Positions 16,611 through 26,558 of a stretch of 64,000 nt of DNA are shown here, piece by piece. The stretch lies in contig NC_015320.1 of the NCBI RefSeq assembly GCF_000194625.1, positions 702,612 to 766,611 of the forward strand, given 5' to 3'. The notes under the pieces were generated by a model, which searched no databases, was not told the DNA's origin, and worked only from the letters and a program-made list of their open reading frames with translations. Origin of the DNA: Archaeoglobus veneficus SNP6 (GTDB lineage: Archaea; Halobacteriota; Archaeoglobi; Archaeoglobales; Archaeoglobaceae). Each line of letters starts with the position of its first letter. Position 1 is the first letter of the stretch. Made by a program: the position numbers and the translations under genes.

Positions 16611-16925
16611 TTAAATTACTGTCTTTTCCACAAGGATCATCTGCTTTGATGGATCATGCTTTCTAAAAGAAATTATCAAAGTCGAGGTTTCGTAACCCTC
16701 TATGGCTTCACAGGGTTTTTTATACACCAATAATCGGACGACCTGAGAATCGTCCACAAACAGATATGGACTGCTAGGATCTTGTTTATCTTTCTTAAGA
16801 GTGTCTAAAACAATTTTGGAGATATTGTCTACATCCTGGTTCTTGACTCTTGACTTTGGAACAAAAGCGACAATCGCAACATCTAACTGTGCTTTTCTTA
16901 TCTCTTCAAACAAGGGGTTCTCCAT
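16611..16925 (-). CDS. RusA-like Holliday junction resolvase (5' end uncertain)
   Basis: Contains the RusA signature: QDVDNISKIVLDTLKK (catalytic D-x-DN...K...D) and FVDDSQVVRLLVYKK (DD-Q-V...K). RusA enzymes cleave four-way junctions and are typical of phages and plasmids. The 104-residue frame from ATG 16925 lacks the N-terminal strand of the family. The same frame remains open upstream to a TAG near 17030 without ATG, GTG or TTG, so the gene is either 5'-truncated or starts unusually. It lies in the plasmid-like region with the primase. Confidence 0.65.
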   Translation of the reverse strand: MENPLFEEIRKAQLDVAIVAFVPKSRVKNQDVDNISKIVLDTLKKDKQDPSSPYLFVDDSQVVRLLVYKKPCEAIEGYETSTLIISFRKHDPSKQMILVEKTVI

Positions 16926-17423
16926 CCAACTTTTTAAATTGGTCTTTATCTCTTTGATTATCTCTTTTTTAGTCTTGTTTGAGGTTTTAATAACAATTAG
17001 ATCACTGAATGATCCTTGAGCCCCCCTCTAGGACCAAAACATTATGTGGATTCCACTTCAATTTTGAATTAGACATATAATGCTTGTCTCAAAAACCCTT
17101 TATGAGGGTTGTGGTGATTTATACTCCTGAGGAACCTCAGAATCAAAGATTCTTTCTCTGTTACTTTTGTAGCAAAAGAGCGAGCATTTGATTATATTTA
17201 TAAAATAATAAAGAAAAGATTTAACAAACGTTATTATTACGGCCGACAGGCAGTAATATTTCATCTTTCTCTGTTCTATCTCCTTTGGAGACGAGAAAAA
17301 CAAAACAAAGAAGGCTAATCCAATAAAAAAGGCAATCGATCAAGTTTTGGATGGGCTAATTGAGACCTTCTCATCGGAAGAGAAACTAATAGAAAAGGCA
17401 AATATAGTGGCAGGACATTGCCT
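16926..17423. other. Gene-poor stretch with remnants
   Basis: About 500 bp without a convincing complete gene. A plus-strand frame from about 17257 to 17427 (ending QVLDGLIETFSSEEKLIEKA) overlaps the next gene as TATGA but has no normal start codon, so it may be the tail of a decayed gene. A 67-codon minus-strand frame at 17100-17303 has no supporting features. Confidence 0.4.
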
Positions 17424-17576
17424 ATGACTCAGGTAATCGAAAAAACTCCCGCACAGAAAGTGAACAAAGAAGATCCCATTGAAAAATTAAAGAAATTAAA
17501 AGAATTGTATGACTTGGGCATACTTAGTGAGGAGGAATATCAGAGAAAGAGAAAAGAGCTGTTAGAGATGCTTTAA
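17424..17576 (+). CDS. SHOCT-domain peptide
   Basis: A 50-residue protein whose C-terminal two thirds match the SHOCT (short C-terminal) pattern: DPIEKLKKLKELYDLGILSE followed by EEYQRKRKELLEML. SHOCT domains are usually found at the C-terminus of membrane or stress proteins and mediate oligomerisation. Here the domain stands almost alone. The ATG overlaps the end of an upstream remnant frame. It may therefore be the last exon-like remnant of a longer decayed gene, or a real small protein. Confidence 0.6.
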   Translation: MTQVIEKTPAQKVNKEDPIEKLKKLKELYDLGILSEEEYQRKRKELLEML

Positions 17577-17612
17577 TATCTGGCGAAATTACTCTCTTCT
17601 GATTTTTGCGAG

Positions 17613-17882
17613 TTATTCTATCTTTTCACTCTCAACAACTCTTAGACCTATATTTTCCTGAATCATCAGGCAGTTCTCACAGAATATGGCCTGCATCTGC
17701 TTCCCGTTATCCATAACAGAAGATATCAGGAAGATGTCTTCCTCATCCCCACAAATCCAGCAAACTTTATGAGAACCAGCTTTAGAAAATACTATTTCGC
17801 TTAGAATACGTTGATGCGCTGGAAGATCCTGTTTTGTATTATCCCACATCGATTTTGCATCGATCTCGGATATTTTGACCAT
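17613..17882 (-). CDS. Small zinc-finger-like protein
   Basis: An 89-residue protein with two CxxC pairs (VCWICGDEED and FCENCLMIQ) that could bind one zinc. ATG 17882 is preferred to 17927 because a TATA-like AAGTATATAG lies about 25-30 bp upstream (17904-17914), fitting a leaderless transcript. No named family was recognised; a nucleic-acid-binding role is only a guess. It belongs to the plasmid-like stretch. Confidence 0.55.
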   Translation of the reverse strand: MVKISEIDAKSMWDNTKQDLPAHQRILSEIVFSKAGSHKVCWICGDEEDIFLISSVMDNGKQMQAIFCENCLMIQENIGLRVVESEKIE

Positions 17883-18172
17883 TGTTTTTCTATGTTTTGT
17901 ACCCCTATATACTTTTCCTACTGTCAAAATGCGAAAGTAAGCATGTCATCTTAGAAATGGTGGGTAGGTTTCAGTTTTGCAGTAAAAATTAGACCTCTCT
18001 ATTTTCTAGCAATTATCAAGGAACCAAATTTCAAAAACTCCTCCTCTTGAATTGCCAAGCTGTCTATTGATTTAAAAAATACACCCATGATTTAGACCAA
18101 TAATGAAGGAGTAGAATAGTTTTCAAGAGAGATGGACTTCCGTCTACACACTCCCAACAAGAATTATCTCTA

Positions 18173-19069
18173 TCACAACCCCCAAAGATATCCAGCAAAA
18201 CTCTCAGCATGCTTTACCACGTACTCAGGCGTCAAACTCCTCAACCACTCAACAATTCCATCATCGTAGAGCATGCTTTCACTCAAAGGCACGCTCACAC
18301 CATCTGGCTCAAAGTCCTTCATGTGCAGACAGCCTAAAGGAACCCTTGCGAGCTTTCCGCTCGGTGTCTGGGAGGGGTCGATAATTATGTGGTCTTCTTT
18401 CTTCTCGTGCCCTCCTGCAACCTTAAAGCTGACCTTCTGCTTTATCTGTCTCACCCAGACGTCCGTCCAGGATTTAAACAAAGCTCCTTTGCTGTGGTAC
18501 TGGACTTTCTCCTCGTAAAACTCCGGTGGTTGCGGCCTGGAGAGGAAACAGTAAACATGGAAGCTTGAACCTGTCCAGTAGACCGCTATCGACTCAACGA
18601 GCTCGTTGAACTCATTATCGGTTCTCCTTTGTTCTTCCATAATTTCGATTAGGAGTCTCGTAACCTCCAGCGACTTCTCCGCAGGCATATTGGTGCGGTC
18701 TATGTCGATAAAAATCCTTTCAATTGGCTTGCCCTCTCCCTCTCCATTCGTTGCATAGAAGAACTCTGAATATTTTCTCGGTACAAAGTACCGCCAGAGC
18801 AAAACCTGTCTCTCGTTTAATCTGTTCTTAACCTCGCTCAGGTGGTACCTCGCTCTGAGCTTCAGGAATTCTTCATCGATGTAATCGAAGTCTTCAATCC
18901 ATAGCTCTCCGAGTTTACCTGCTCGATTCAGGAAATAGGGAACTTTGGCCTTTGGAACATAGGTTTTGCTTGCAATCTCTTTTCCTTTTAGGAAATCTCG
19001 TAGATATGGGGCAATTCTACCGTAAAGGCTGAGAACGTCGATTTCGCCAAAGGGTTTGAGCAAGTCCAT
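18173..19069 (-). CDS. Archaeo-eukaryotic primase (AEP) superfamily protein
   Basis: A 298-residue protein with AEP catalytic motifs in order: metal-binding Asp122 and Asp124 in IFIDIDRTN, the nucleotide-binding TGSSFHVYCF (His171), and a third acidic residue, Asp231, followed by the basic motif in IIIDPSQTPSGKLARVPLG. This matches the DxD / sGxgfHvy / D...RLpgs layout of PriS-like and plasmid or viral primases. The cellular PriS has a zinc knuckle not seen here, so a mobile-element replication primase is more likely. It lies at the edge of the accessory stretch, beside the core egsA operon. Confidence 0.72.
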   Translation of the reverse strand: MDLLKPFGEIDVLSLYGRIAPYLRDFLKGKEIASKTYVPKAKVPYFLNRAGKLGELWIEDFDYIDEEFLKLRARYHLSEVKNRLNERQVLLWRYFVPRKYSEFFYATNGEGEGKPIERIFIDIDRTNMPAEKSLEVTRLLIEIMEEQRRTDNEFNELVESIAVYWTGSSFHVYCFLSRPQPPEFYEEKVQYHSKGALFKSWTDVWVRQIKQKVSFKVAGGHEKKEDHIIIDPSQTPSGKLARVPLGCLHMKDFEPDGVSVPLSESMLYDDGIVEWLRSLTPEYVVKHAESFAGYLWGL

Positions 19070-19308
19070 ATTCTACTCTTGACTGGCACTTATTTAAATG
19101 TAAACTGCAGGCATCTCTCTGCTATCTCGCGAATACTTGCAGGCCAGTGCAAGGCCAAACAGGGTAAAATACATATATTGGCTTGTGTTTGTTTGAGAAG
19201 GGTTTAAGGAAAGTTCTGGATAAAATACATATACGTTTCCAGATAGACAGTATTTGGTTTGTGCTGCTCTCCCTCTGTGGCTAACCAGATCTGAGTAAGG
19301 TGGTTAAG
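19070..19308. promoter_or_regulatory. Divergent intergenic region with repeated TATA-like 13-mer
   Basis: A 240-bp spacer between the primase gene (minus) and egsA (plus). TAAAATACATATA occurs exactly twice, at 19165-19177 and 19221-19233, and a hairpin CTTGCA...TGCAAG lies at 19136-19153. The repeated 13-mers may be two promoters of egsA or paired operators. An AAGGTGG ribosome binding site at about 19297-19303 decides the egsA start. Confidence 0.4.
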
Positions 19309-20379
19309 ATGAGGAAGCTTGTGAGTTATTTCAAAAGCGCAGAATTTCCCCGTATCGTAGAAGTTTCTGAAAATGCCCGAAAAAAAGTCAGGAACACTCT
19401 CGAAGCGATGGATTGCTCCTCGGCTCTACTTATTACGGGCAAGAACGTGTACGATGCTGTAGCGAGAAAGATAGAGGAGAGACTCGAAGGCCTTGTTTTG
19501 AGAACGGTTTTTGTTACCACGCTGCGGCTTGAAGACGTAAGAAGGACCGAGGTCGAAATGGGGCTTGAAGAGGTTGACAGCGTCGTCGGCGTTGGAGGTG
19601 GACGCGTCCTTGACTTTGGTAAGGTCATCTCCTCTGAGCTTAACGCTCCCTTCATAAGCATACCTTCCACAGCGTCCCACGATGGAATTGCATCTCCTGT
19701 AGCGAGTTTTAAGGAGAACGGGAAACCTGTTTCGATATCAACCAATCCTCCCGCTGCCGTTCTTGCGGACATTACGGTCATAAGGAATAGCCCCATTCGT
19801 TTGGTTAGGAGCGGTTATGGTGATCTGATTTCAAACGTTACGGCTGTTAAGGACTGGAAACTCGGAAAAGAAATCAAAGACGAGGAATACAGCGAAGTAG
19901 CGGCATCCATGGCGCTTATGCCGGCAAACCTGCTGCTCGCCGAAGCTGATAGACTCGACCTCAAGACACCATCGCATCTCGAACTTCTCGTCAAGGGACT
20001 CATTCTGAGCGGGATGACAATATCGATAGTTGGCAGCAGCAGACCTGTAAGTGGAGCGGAGCACAAGTTCAGTCACGCCCTGGACTACCTGGGATATGGA
20101 AATGGGACGCACGGTGAGCAGGTAGGAATCGGAACAATCATTATGGAGTACTTCCACGAGAAGGCCTACGGCGTGGGAGACTGGGAACTCATAAAGAGCT
20201 CGCTCGAAAAAATTCAGGCACCAACGATGGCGAGGGAAATCGGGCTTACGAAGGAGCAGGTTATTGAGGCGTTGCAGTATGCGAAGAGGGTAAGGAAGAA
20301 GAGGTACACGATACTCGAAGATTTGGATCCAAGTAAGGAGGATTTTGAGATAGCCCTTGAGAAGACGGGGGTCGTATGA
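19309..20379 (+). CDS. egsA: sn-glycerol-1-phosphate dehydrogenase
   Basis: NAD(P)H-dependent reduction of dihydroxyacetone phosphate to sn-glycerol-1-phosphate, the stereospecific backbone step of archaeal membrane lipids. The Rossmann part shows VVGVGGGRVLDFGK; the iron-ADH-type domain carries SIPSTASHDGIASPVASF, SRPVSGAEHKFSHALDYL and GTHGEQVGIG, whose Asp and His residues bind the metal. ATG 19309 follows AAGGTGG; a GTG 9 bp upstream overlaps that site and is rejected. Length 356 is usual for the family. This gene firmly marks the organism as an archaeon. Confidence 0.95.
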   Translation: MRKLVSYFKSAEFPRIVEVSENARKKVRNTLEAMDCSSALLITGKNVYDAVARKIEERLEGLVLRTVFVTTLRLEDVRRTEVEMGLEEVDSVVGVGGGRVLDFGKVISSELNAPFISIPSTASHDGIASPVASFKENGKPVSISTNPPAAVLADITVIRNSPIRLVRSGYGDLISNVTAVKDWKLGKEIKDEEYSEVAASMALMPANLLLAEADRLDLKTPSHLELLVKGLILSGMTISIVGSSRPVSGAEHKFSHALDYLGYGNGTHGEQVGIGTIIMEYFHEKAYGVGDWELIKSSLEKIQAPTMAREIGLTKEQVIEALQYAKRVRKKRYTILEDLDPSKEDFEIALEKTGVV

Positions 20380-20415
20380 GTTTGTGGAAGAGAATGGGTA
20401 AAAAAAACCTGAAAT

Positions 20416-22062
20416 CTACAAAAGCTCACCGACATCAAACAGCTCCGATAGGTCGAGTTCGAAAGCAACCACTGGCGTTGCAAGCTTGAAGTTCTCCAGG
20501 ACTTCGGGGTGTATTTCTCCAAACACTCCAACCTTCTTGCCGTCCACCACGATGTCTGCTCTCCTTCCTTCTATGAATGCATCATCGCTGCTCTCTGCCA
20601 CACTCCACTCAAGATCAAGCTCTCTCATGACTGCCTGAACAACGCTCCTGATTTCTGCAAAGTTCGCCCTTGCATGGGTTGAGCATGCTGCGAGCCTCAG
20701 TCTGTTTTTCGTTCCAACAACGACATCTCCAACTTCGAATATGCGCTGGGGCATCGCGTGGTGGGTGTTGTACGACAGTAACTCGAGCAGCTTTGGCAGT
20801 ATGTCCGTCCTCACGATGGTGTGGTCTTCGGTCAGAGGATGCATGAGAGGCGTGTAGTCTTTCCATGCCTCGCCACTTCTGCGCATGTACTCGTACTGCA
20901 CCCTCTCATTCGTTAAAGTGAAAGTAATGACCTCTAAGTAGCCGAGACCAATCATTACCTCTCTTGCAATCTCCCTCATCTCGTTCCAGTTGTGAGTCGT
21001 GCCTATAGCGTTCGTTGGTGGATACTCCGGTTCAATTCTGTCGTATCCGTAGCCTATCGCGATATCTTCTATTATGTCCCACTCGTGCATGATGTCAGCC
21101 CTGTACGGTGGTACCAGTACTTCAACACTCTCGTCAATCCTGCCCACTCCAAACCTCATCCTTTCCAGAGCGAGCTTAATGTCATCATCGCTCATCTCGA
21201 AGCCAAGAAGGGCATATATCTCGTCCTTGCTTACAACCATTCTTTTCGGGCTAAGATCCGGCGTGAGCTCAGTTCTTCCATCAGGATACGTTATCTCAAC
21301 GCTTTCTATTATCCCTCCCCTATCGGCAAGCATCGTTGCGAGGATGCTTAAAGCTTTGTCAACGTTCTCGTCGAAGCCCGTCACGTCTATGAACAGATCG
21401 GTAGTCCTCTCAGTGACTCTTGTCTTCTCCGCGTTGATTACCGGTGGGAACGAAATGACCTCGTTCTTTGAGTCCAGGATCATTGGATATCTGTCCTTTC
21501 CTTCGAGGATGAACCTGTACTCCTTACCCTTTGGGTGCTTTTCGAGGATTTCGGCAACGCTCATCTCCTCGCTGAAGTCGAGGGGGACGAATGAGAACGA
21601 TGAATCCACGGCAGTATAGCGGAGAGGGAAGTAAACCTTGCTCAAATCGTGGACACCTATCGCCATCTTTCTCCTGTTTCTGCCTATAGTCCAGTGTAAG
21701 TCTTCCTGGACTTCCATAAGCGAGCGTATAACTTCATCGGTAATCTTGAGGTTTCTAACAACACATCCCACGATTCTGGGCCTTACTTCAAGAACGGCGG
21801 GCTCAACGACTATTTTCCAGTCTGCGGATTTTGCCTGATACTCTTTGTAGCCATGCTCTATGTCGAGGAAGCCCCGCAACGCCCTCGCAACGCCCTCAAC
21901 ACTGTACAGATCTGGCCTATTCGGGAAGAACTCAACATCAACGTGATCCTCCTCAACCCTCTCAATGTCACAGCCAAGCATCGGCAGCCTTTCGAGGATT
22001 TCTTCTCTGCTCTTTCCAACGAGCCTTTCAAGCTCGTCCCAGTAAAGCGTGACAACTGGCAT
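20416..22062 (-). CDS. pheT: Phenylalanyl-tRNA synthetase beta subunit
   Basis: Forms the (alpha-beta)2 enzyme with PheS that charges tRNA-Phe. The 548-residue length is the archaeal/eukaryotic type, lacking the bacterial tRNA-binding extension. Visible features are the B3/B4 editing module (RPRIVGCVVRNL; NRRKMAIGVHDLSK), the B5 domain (LSPKRMVVSKDEIYALLGF; RADIMHEWDIIEDIAIGYGYD) and the catalytic-like core (FEVGDVVVG, ADIVVDGKKVGVFGEIHPEVL). It lies 14 bp downstream of pheS on the same strand. Confidence 0.95.
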   Translation of the reverse strand: MPVVTLYWDELERLVGKSREEILERLPMLGCDIERVEEDHVDVEFFPNRPDLYSVEGVARALRGFLDIEHGYKEYQAKSADWKIVVEPAVLEVRPRIVGCVVRNLKITDEVIRSLMEVQEDLHWTIGRNRRKMAIGVHDLSKVYFPLRYTAVDSSFSFVPLDFSEEMSVAEILEKHPKGKEYRFILEGKDRYPMILDSKNEVISFPPVINAEKTRVTERTTDLFIDVTGFDENVDKALSILATMLADRGGIIESVEITYPDGRTELTPDLSPKRMVVSKDEIYALLGFEMSDDDIKLALERMRFGVGRIDESVEVLVPPYRADIMHEWDIIEDIAIGYGYDRIEPEYPPTNAIGTTHNWNEMREIAREVMIGLGYLEVITFTLTNERVQYEYMRRSGEAWKDYTPLMHPLTEDHTIVRTDILPKLLELLSYNTHHAMPQRIFEVGDVVVGTKNRLRLAACSTHARANFAEIRSVVQAVMRELDLEWSVAESSDDAFIEGRRADIVVDGKKVGVFGEIHPEVLENFKLATPVVAFELDLSELFDVGELL

Positions 22063-22076
22063 TCAATCACCTCTCG

Positions 22077-23510
22077 CTATCGCTTTATTGCCGGCACGCT
22101 TCTCAACCAGCCTATGTCTGGCAGGTAGAGTCTTCTCAGATCCTTCATTCCAAGCCTGAGCATCGCGAGTCTGCCAATGCCCAGCCCCCAGGCGAGAACC
22201 CTGCCTTTTATGCCAAGAGGCTGCGTTACCTCCTTCCTGAAAACGCCCGCCCCGCCAAGCTCTATCCAGCCCAGACCCTCGGCGTAGACCTCTGGCTCGA
22301 CGCTCGGCTCTGTGTAGGGGAAATAACCCGGCCTGAAGCGGACATCTTCAAAGCCCATTTTGAGGAAGAATTCCTTAAGCAGGCCGAGGAGGTCTTTGAA
22401 GCCAACATTTTCATCGAGAACGACTCCCTCGAGCTGATCGAATTCTGGAAGATGTGTGGCGTCGATTGTTTCGCGGCGATAAACTCTATCAATGCAGAAG
22501 GCCTTAACCGGCGGCTCCGGATTTTCTGCGAGGTAATGAATGGTTATCGCCGTTGTGTGTGTTCTCAGCACGAGCTGTCTCGCTCTATCAATGCTCCATA
22601 CGCCTCCCCAGCCCGTTGAGCCAGTCTCCCACCCATTCTCATGTGTCAGCCTAACTCTCTCGACCACATCTCCCTCAAGCTCAACGTAGCTGTCGAGGTA
22701 GAACGTGTCCTGCATATCCCTTGCAGGATGGTCTTGCGGCTGGAATAAAGCGTCGAAGTTCCAGAAAGCGGGCTGGACGTAGTGACCCTTTATCTCCGTA
22801 AATCCCATCTCGAGGAAGATTTTGCGGCACTCTCTTATTATTCTCTCGTATGGGTGGAGCTTTGCGGTGAAGATATCCCTCGAAGGGATTGTAATGTCGT
22901 ATTTGAGAAACTCCTTGCCCTTCCACGAGCCTGAGGTTAAAATTTCCGGCGTCAGGTCTGTTACGTAATCCTTAAGCTCAGCCTCTGGCTTCTCCAGCAC
23001 TGTGACGTATATCTCCTTTTCTTCGTCAAAATCGATGAGTTTTCTTCTGAGGAGGCTTTTTACGTCATCCTCACTGACGGCATCAGCGTTGCAGGCAGAA
23101 ATAGCCCTCAGCGCCCCCTTTTCCCTAAACTCCGGAACGCGTACCAGCCTTACAACGCCATCCTGTATCTCAACAGCTTTCTTTCTCCTCAACCAGCCGA
23201 GGGCTATACCAAACTCCTGCTTTCCAAGTTCTTTCTCGAGATCCTTTATGTGCTTCGGTTCATGGAGAAGTTTGACCAGTCTCTCCTCAGGCAGTCCCTC
23301 TTTCAGATACCTTTCGCCTTCCCCTGTCAGCCTGTATATTCTCTTCTTTATCGTCTCGACTTTTGCCAGCCCCTTTTCCTGCAGCAGGTGGGCTGCCTTG
23401 AGAACGGCATCCTTCTTCATTCCTGAGGCTTCGGCTGCCTCATCCAGCCTGTATCTCCTGCCTTCTTCGAGGGCTTTAAGCAGTTGGATCTCTATAGGCG
23501 ATAGCACCAT
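22077..23510 (-). CDS. pheS: Phenylalanyl-tRNA synthetase alpha subunit
   Basis: Class II synthetase catalytic subunit. Residues 1 to about 150 contain winged-helix DNA-binding-like domains typical of archaeal PheS. The catalytic domain has motif 1 (HPYERIIRECRKIFLEMGF), motif 2 (FCIDRVYRRETIDATHLPEF) and motif 3 (GWIELGGAGVFRKEV; LAWGLGIGRLAMLRLG). The ATG at 23510 gives MVLSPIEIQLLKALEEG; an in-frame start 9 bp upstream is possible. It is the first gene of the pheST operon, divergent from rpoE1 with a shared spacer. Confidence 0.95.
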   Translation of the reverse strand: MVLSPIEIQLLKALEEGRRYRLDEAAEASGMKKDAVLKAAHLLQEKGLAKVETIKKRIYRLTGEGERYLKEGLPEERLVKLLHEPKHIKDLEKELGKQEFGIALGWLRRKKAVEIQDGVVRLVRVPEFREKGALRAISACNADAVSEDDVKSLLRRKLIDFDEEKEIYVTVLEKPEAELKDYVTDLTPEILTSGSWKGKEFLKYDITIPSRDIFTAKLHPYERIIRECRKIFLEMGFTEIKGHYVQPAFWNFDALFQPQDHPARDMQDTFYLDSYVELEGDVVERVRLTHENGWETGSTGWGGVWSIDRARQLVLRTHTTAITIHYLAENPEPPVKAFCIDRVYRRETIDATHLPEFDQLEGVVLDENVGFKDLLGLLKEFFLKMGFEDVRFRPGYFPYTEPSVEPEVYAEGLGWIELGGAGVFRKEVTQPLGIKGRVLAWGLGIGRLAMLRLGMKDLRRLYLPDIGWLRSVPAIKR

Positions 23511-23698
23511 TTCAACCACCGCTTCTCTAAGATATAAGTATCAGCGTGACGCTGCGACACCATCTGCCAGCAGTAAAGGCTTGCAAGGCAGAAGGATTAA
23601 AAAACTTTGGTATTTCTGTGGCGGATGTACGGCGGGCATACGTTAAATTTATATTGCCTCCTCGTCGCTTTTTCATGCTACAACCTTCTGGTGATATT

Positions 23699-24268
23699 AT
23701 GTACGCAAGGATAAGAGTTCGTGATACTGTCAGAGTCCCTCCCACGAGGCTCGGAGAAGACATAGAGGAGGTAATCAGGGATCTGCTCTGGGAGCAGTTT
23801 GAGGGCAGACTTGATAGAGAGTACGGTATGCTCATCGGGATAGAGAACATAGAGGACATCGGTGAGGGGCGTATAATCGAAGGGGACGGGGCGGTATACT
23901 TCGATGTAGAGTTTACGGCCATCGTGTTCAAGCCTCTCCTTCAGGAGGTTATAGAGGGTGAGGTTGTCGAGGTTGTGGAATTTGGTGCCTTTGTTTCTAT
24001 TGGCCCGCTTGACGCGCTTCTCCATATGAGTCAGATAACCGACGATTTTATGGTGTATGACGAGAAAAACAAGAAGCTGATCGGGAGAGAGACCAAGAAG
24101 AGCTTGGGTGAGGGCGACCTGGTTAGGGCGAGAATAGTTGCCCTCAGCCTGAAAGAGAGAGAGCCGGAAAGGAGCAAGATTGGTTTAACCATGCGCCAGC
24201 CCTGGCTCGGCAACCTGAAGTGGATTGAAGAGGAAATCAAGAAGCTCGAGAAAGAGGGAGCAGCATGA
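23699..24268 (+). CDS. rpoE1: DNA-directed RNA polymerase subunit E' (Rpo7)
   Basis: Stalk subunit of archaeal RNA polymerase, homologous to eukaryotic RPB7. The start MYARIRVRDTVRVPPTRLGED is preceded by a TATA-like AAATTTATATT (about 23645), and GGTGAT lies just upstream. A 153-bp in-frame upstream extension has no family similarity. The N-terminal RNP-like domain is followed by an S1 RNA-binding domain from about residue 82 (GEVVEVVEFGAFVSIGPLDALLHMSQI). The 189-residue length fits. It heads an operon with spt4 and ribosomal genes. Confidence 0.95.
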   Translation: MYARIRVRDTVRVPPTRLGEDIEEVIRDLLWEQFEGRLDREYGMLIGIENIEDIGEGRIIEGDGAVYFDVEFTAIVFKPLLQEVIEGEVVEVVEFGAFVSIGPLDALLHMSQITDDFMVYDEKNKKLIGRETKKSLGEGDLVRARIVALSLKEREPERSKIGLTMRQPWLGNLKWIEEEIKKLEKEGAA

Positions 24269-24453
24269 CCGAGCTTGCCTGCAGGAAGTGCAAGTTCATA
24301 AGTCTCAATTCGACAGTCTGCAAAAACTGCGGAAGTACTGAACTCACGAAGGAATGGTACGGTTACTTAATCATCATAGATCCGGAGAAGAGCGAAGTAG
24401 CAAAAAAGCTCGGGGTAAAGATTCCCGGTAAATATGCGCTCAAGGTAGGCTGA
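24265..24453 (+). CDS. spt4: Transcription elongation factor Spt4 (RpoE'')
   Basis: A 62-residue zinc-ribbon protein that pairs with Spt5 to clamp elongating RNA polymerase. The two CxxC knuckles are ACRKCK and VCKNCGS. The C-terminal half (WYGYLIIIDPEKSEVAKKLG) is diagnostic for archaeal Spt4. It overlaps rpoE1 by 4 bp, the usual archaeal arrangement. Confidence 0.95.
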   Translation: MTELACRKCKFISLNSTVCKNCGSTELTKEWYGYLIIIDPEKSEVAKKLGVKIPGKYALKVG

Positions 24454-24454
24454 T

Positions 24455-25012
24455 ATGCTGAGGCTGCCCGAAGAGCTGAGGAAAGAGTGCAGGAAGCCAC
24501 AGGGGAGGCTGTGCAGTCTGGATTCGGTGAATCCGGTAGCTGCCGTTGGGGATGTCGTAAGTTACTCCCTGCTCTCAATGGGCCGCAAGCCAGTAATCAT
24601 AGTTTTTGACGGCAGAACAGAGAGGAGAAAATTCGAGCAGCTCGAAGAGCTCGAAAGGATGACTGCAGAGTACGAACGCATTGAAGTTGAGAATCCTCCC
24701 TCAACGATAACCTATGAGCTCGTCGTAGCTTTGAAGAGGGCTGTGGAAGTGGCAGCAGAAGGTGTAAGGACAAAGGTCTTCGTTAAGGGTGAAGAGGACC
24801 TGGCTCTAATGCCGCTGGTGTGTCTGCTCCCCTCAGGCAGCGTCGTTTACGGGCAGCCGGGTGAGGGGGTTGTGGAGGTAAATGTGACCCCCGAGAAAAA
24901 ACTACTAATACTCCAGCTCATGGAGCAGATGGAGAGGCTTAAAAGAGATGGTAAAAATGGTGAAGACGTCATTAGTTTGTGCAGGGGGTGGAGCAATGGA
25001 GATCTTCGTTGA
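24455..25012 (+). CDS. GTP-dependent dephospho-CoA kinase (DUF359)
   Basis: Catalyses the last step of coenzyme A synthesis in archaea, using GTP. The family motifs are visible: VAAVGDVVSYSLL near residue 30, IIVFDGRTERRK, EVENPPSTITYELV, KVFVKGEEDLALMPLV and GSVVYGQPGEGVVEV. The 185-residue length fits. It begins 2 bp after spt4 and overlaps rps24e by 17 bp, matching the common spt4-dpck-rps24e gene order of euryarchaea. Confidence 0.9.
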   Translation: MLRLPEELRKECRKPQGRLCSLDSVNPVAAVGDVVSYSLLSMGRKPVIIVFDGRTERRKFEQLEELERMTAEYERIEVENPPSTITYELVVALKRAVEVAAEGVRTKVFVKGEEDLALMPLVCLLPSGSVVYGQPGEGVVEVNVTPEKKLLILQLMEQMERLKRDGKNGEDVISLCRGWSNGDLR

Positions 25013-25319
25013 AAAGGACAGGCAGAACCCGCTTCTCAAGAGGAGGGAAATCTACTTCAGGCTGAAGTATGAGGAAGAAGGGGCGACACCTTCGAGGAAA
25101 GACGTGAGGCAGAAAATCGCAGGGTTATTCAACGCGAACCTTGATACGGTCATCATAGACTACATCAAGCCGGAATTCGGTAAGTGTGAGGCGTTCTGCT
25201 ACGCCAAGATCTACGATAGCGTCGAAGACTTGCACGCAATCGAAGAAGACCACATAATAAAGAGAAACTTTGGAAAGTCTGAGGGAGAAGGCGAGGAAGG
25301 AGAGGGAGAGGAAGAGTGA
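24996..25319 (+). CDS. rps24e: Ribosomal protein S24e
   Basis: Small-subunit ribosomal protein found only in archaea and eukaryotes. MEIFVEKDRQNPLLKRREI at the start, then TPSRKDVRQKIAGLF and FGKCEAFCYAKIYDS, are diagnostic. ATG 24996 is chosen over an ATG 48 bp upstream that lies in the preceding gene and adds unrelated residues. The tail (GEGEEGEGEEE) is unusually acidic and repetitive for a ribosomal protein. Length 107. Confidence 0.94.
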   Translation: MEIFVEKDRQNPLLKRREIYFRLKYEEEGATPSRKDVRQKIAGLFNANLDTVIIDYIKPEFGKCEAFCYAKIYDSVEDLHAIEEDHIIKRNFGKSEGEGEEGEGEEE

Positions 25320-25335
25320 TTGAAGAGGTGATCCT

Positions 25336-26468
<1,133 letters not shown>

Positions 26469-26558
26469 ACTTTTTGTGTGGTCTGTATAGACTCAGTAGT
26501 CTCTCCATAGCTTGATGACAAAACTTTTTAGATTGCTGAAACAGTATGGGGCAGAACC

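Noticed and set aside
17100..17303. Minus-strand frame of 67 codons
   Set aside because: No ribosome binding site, no family similarity, and odd composition; it overlaps a plus-strand remnant that fits better.
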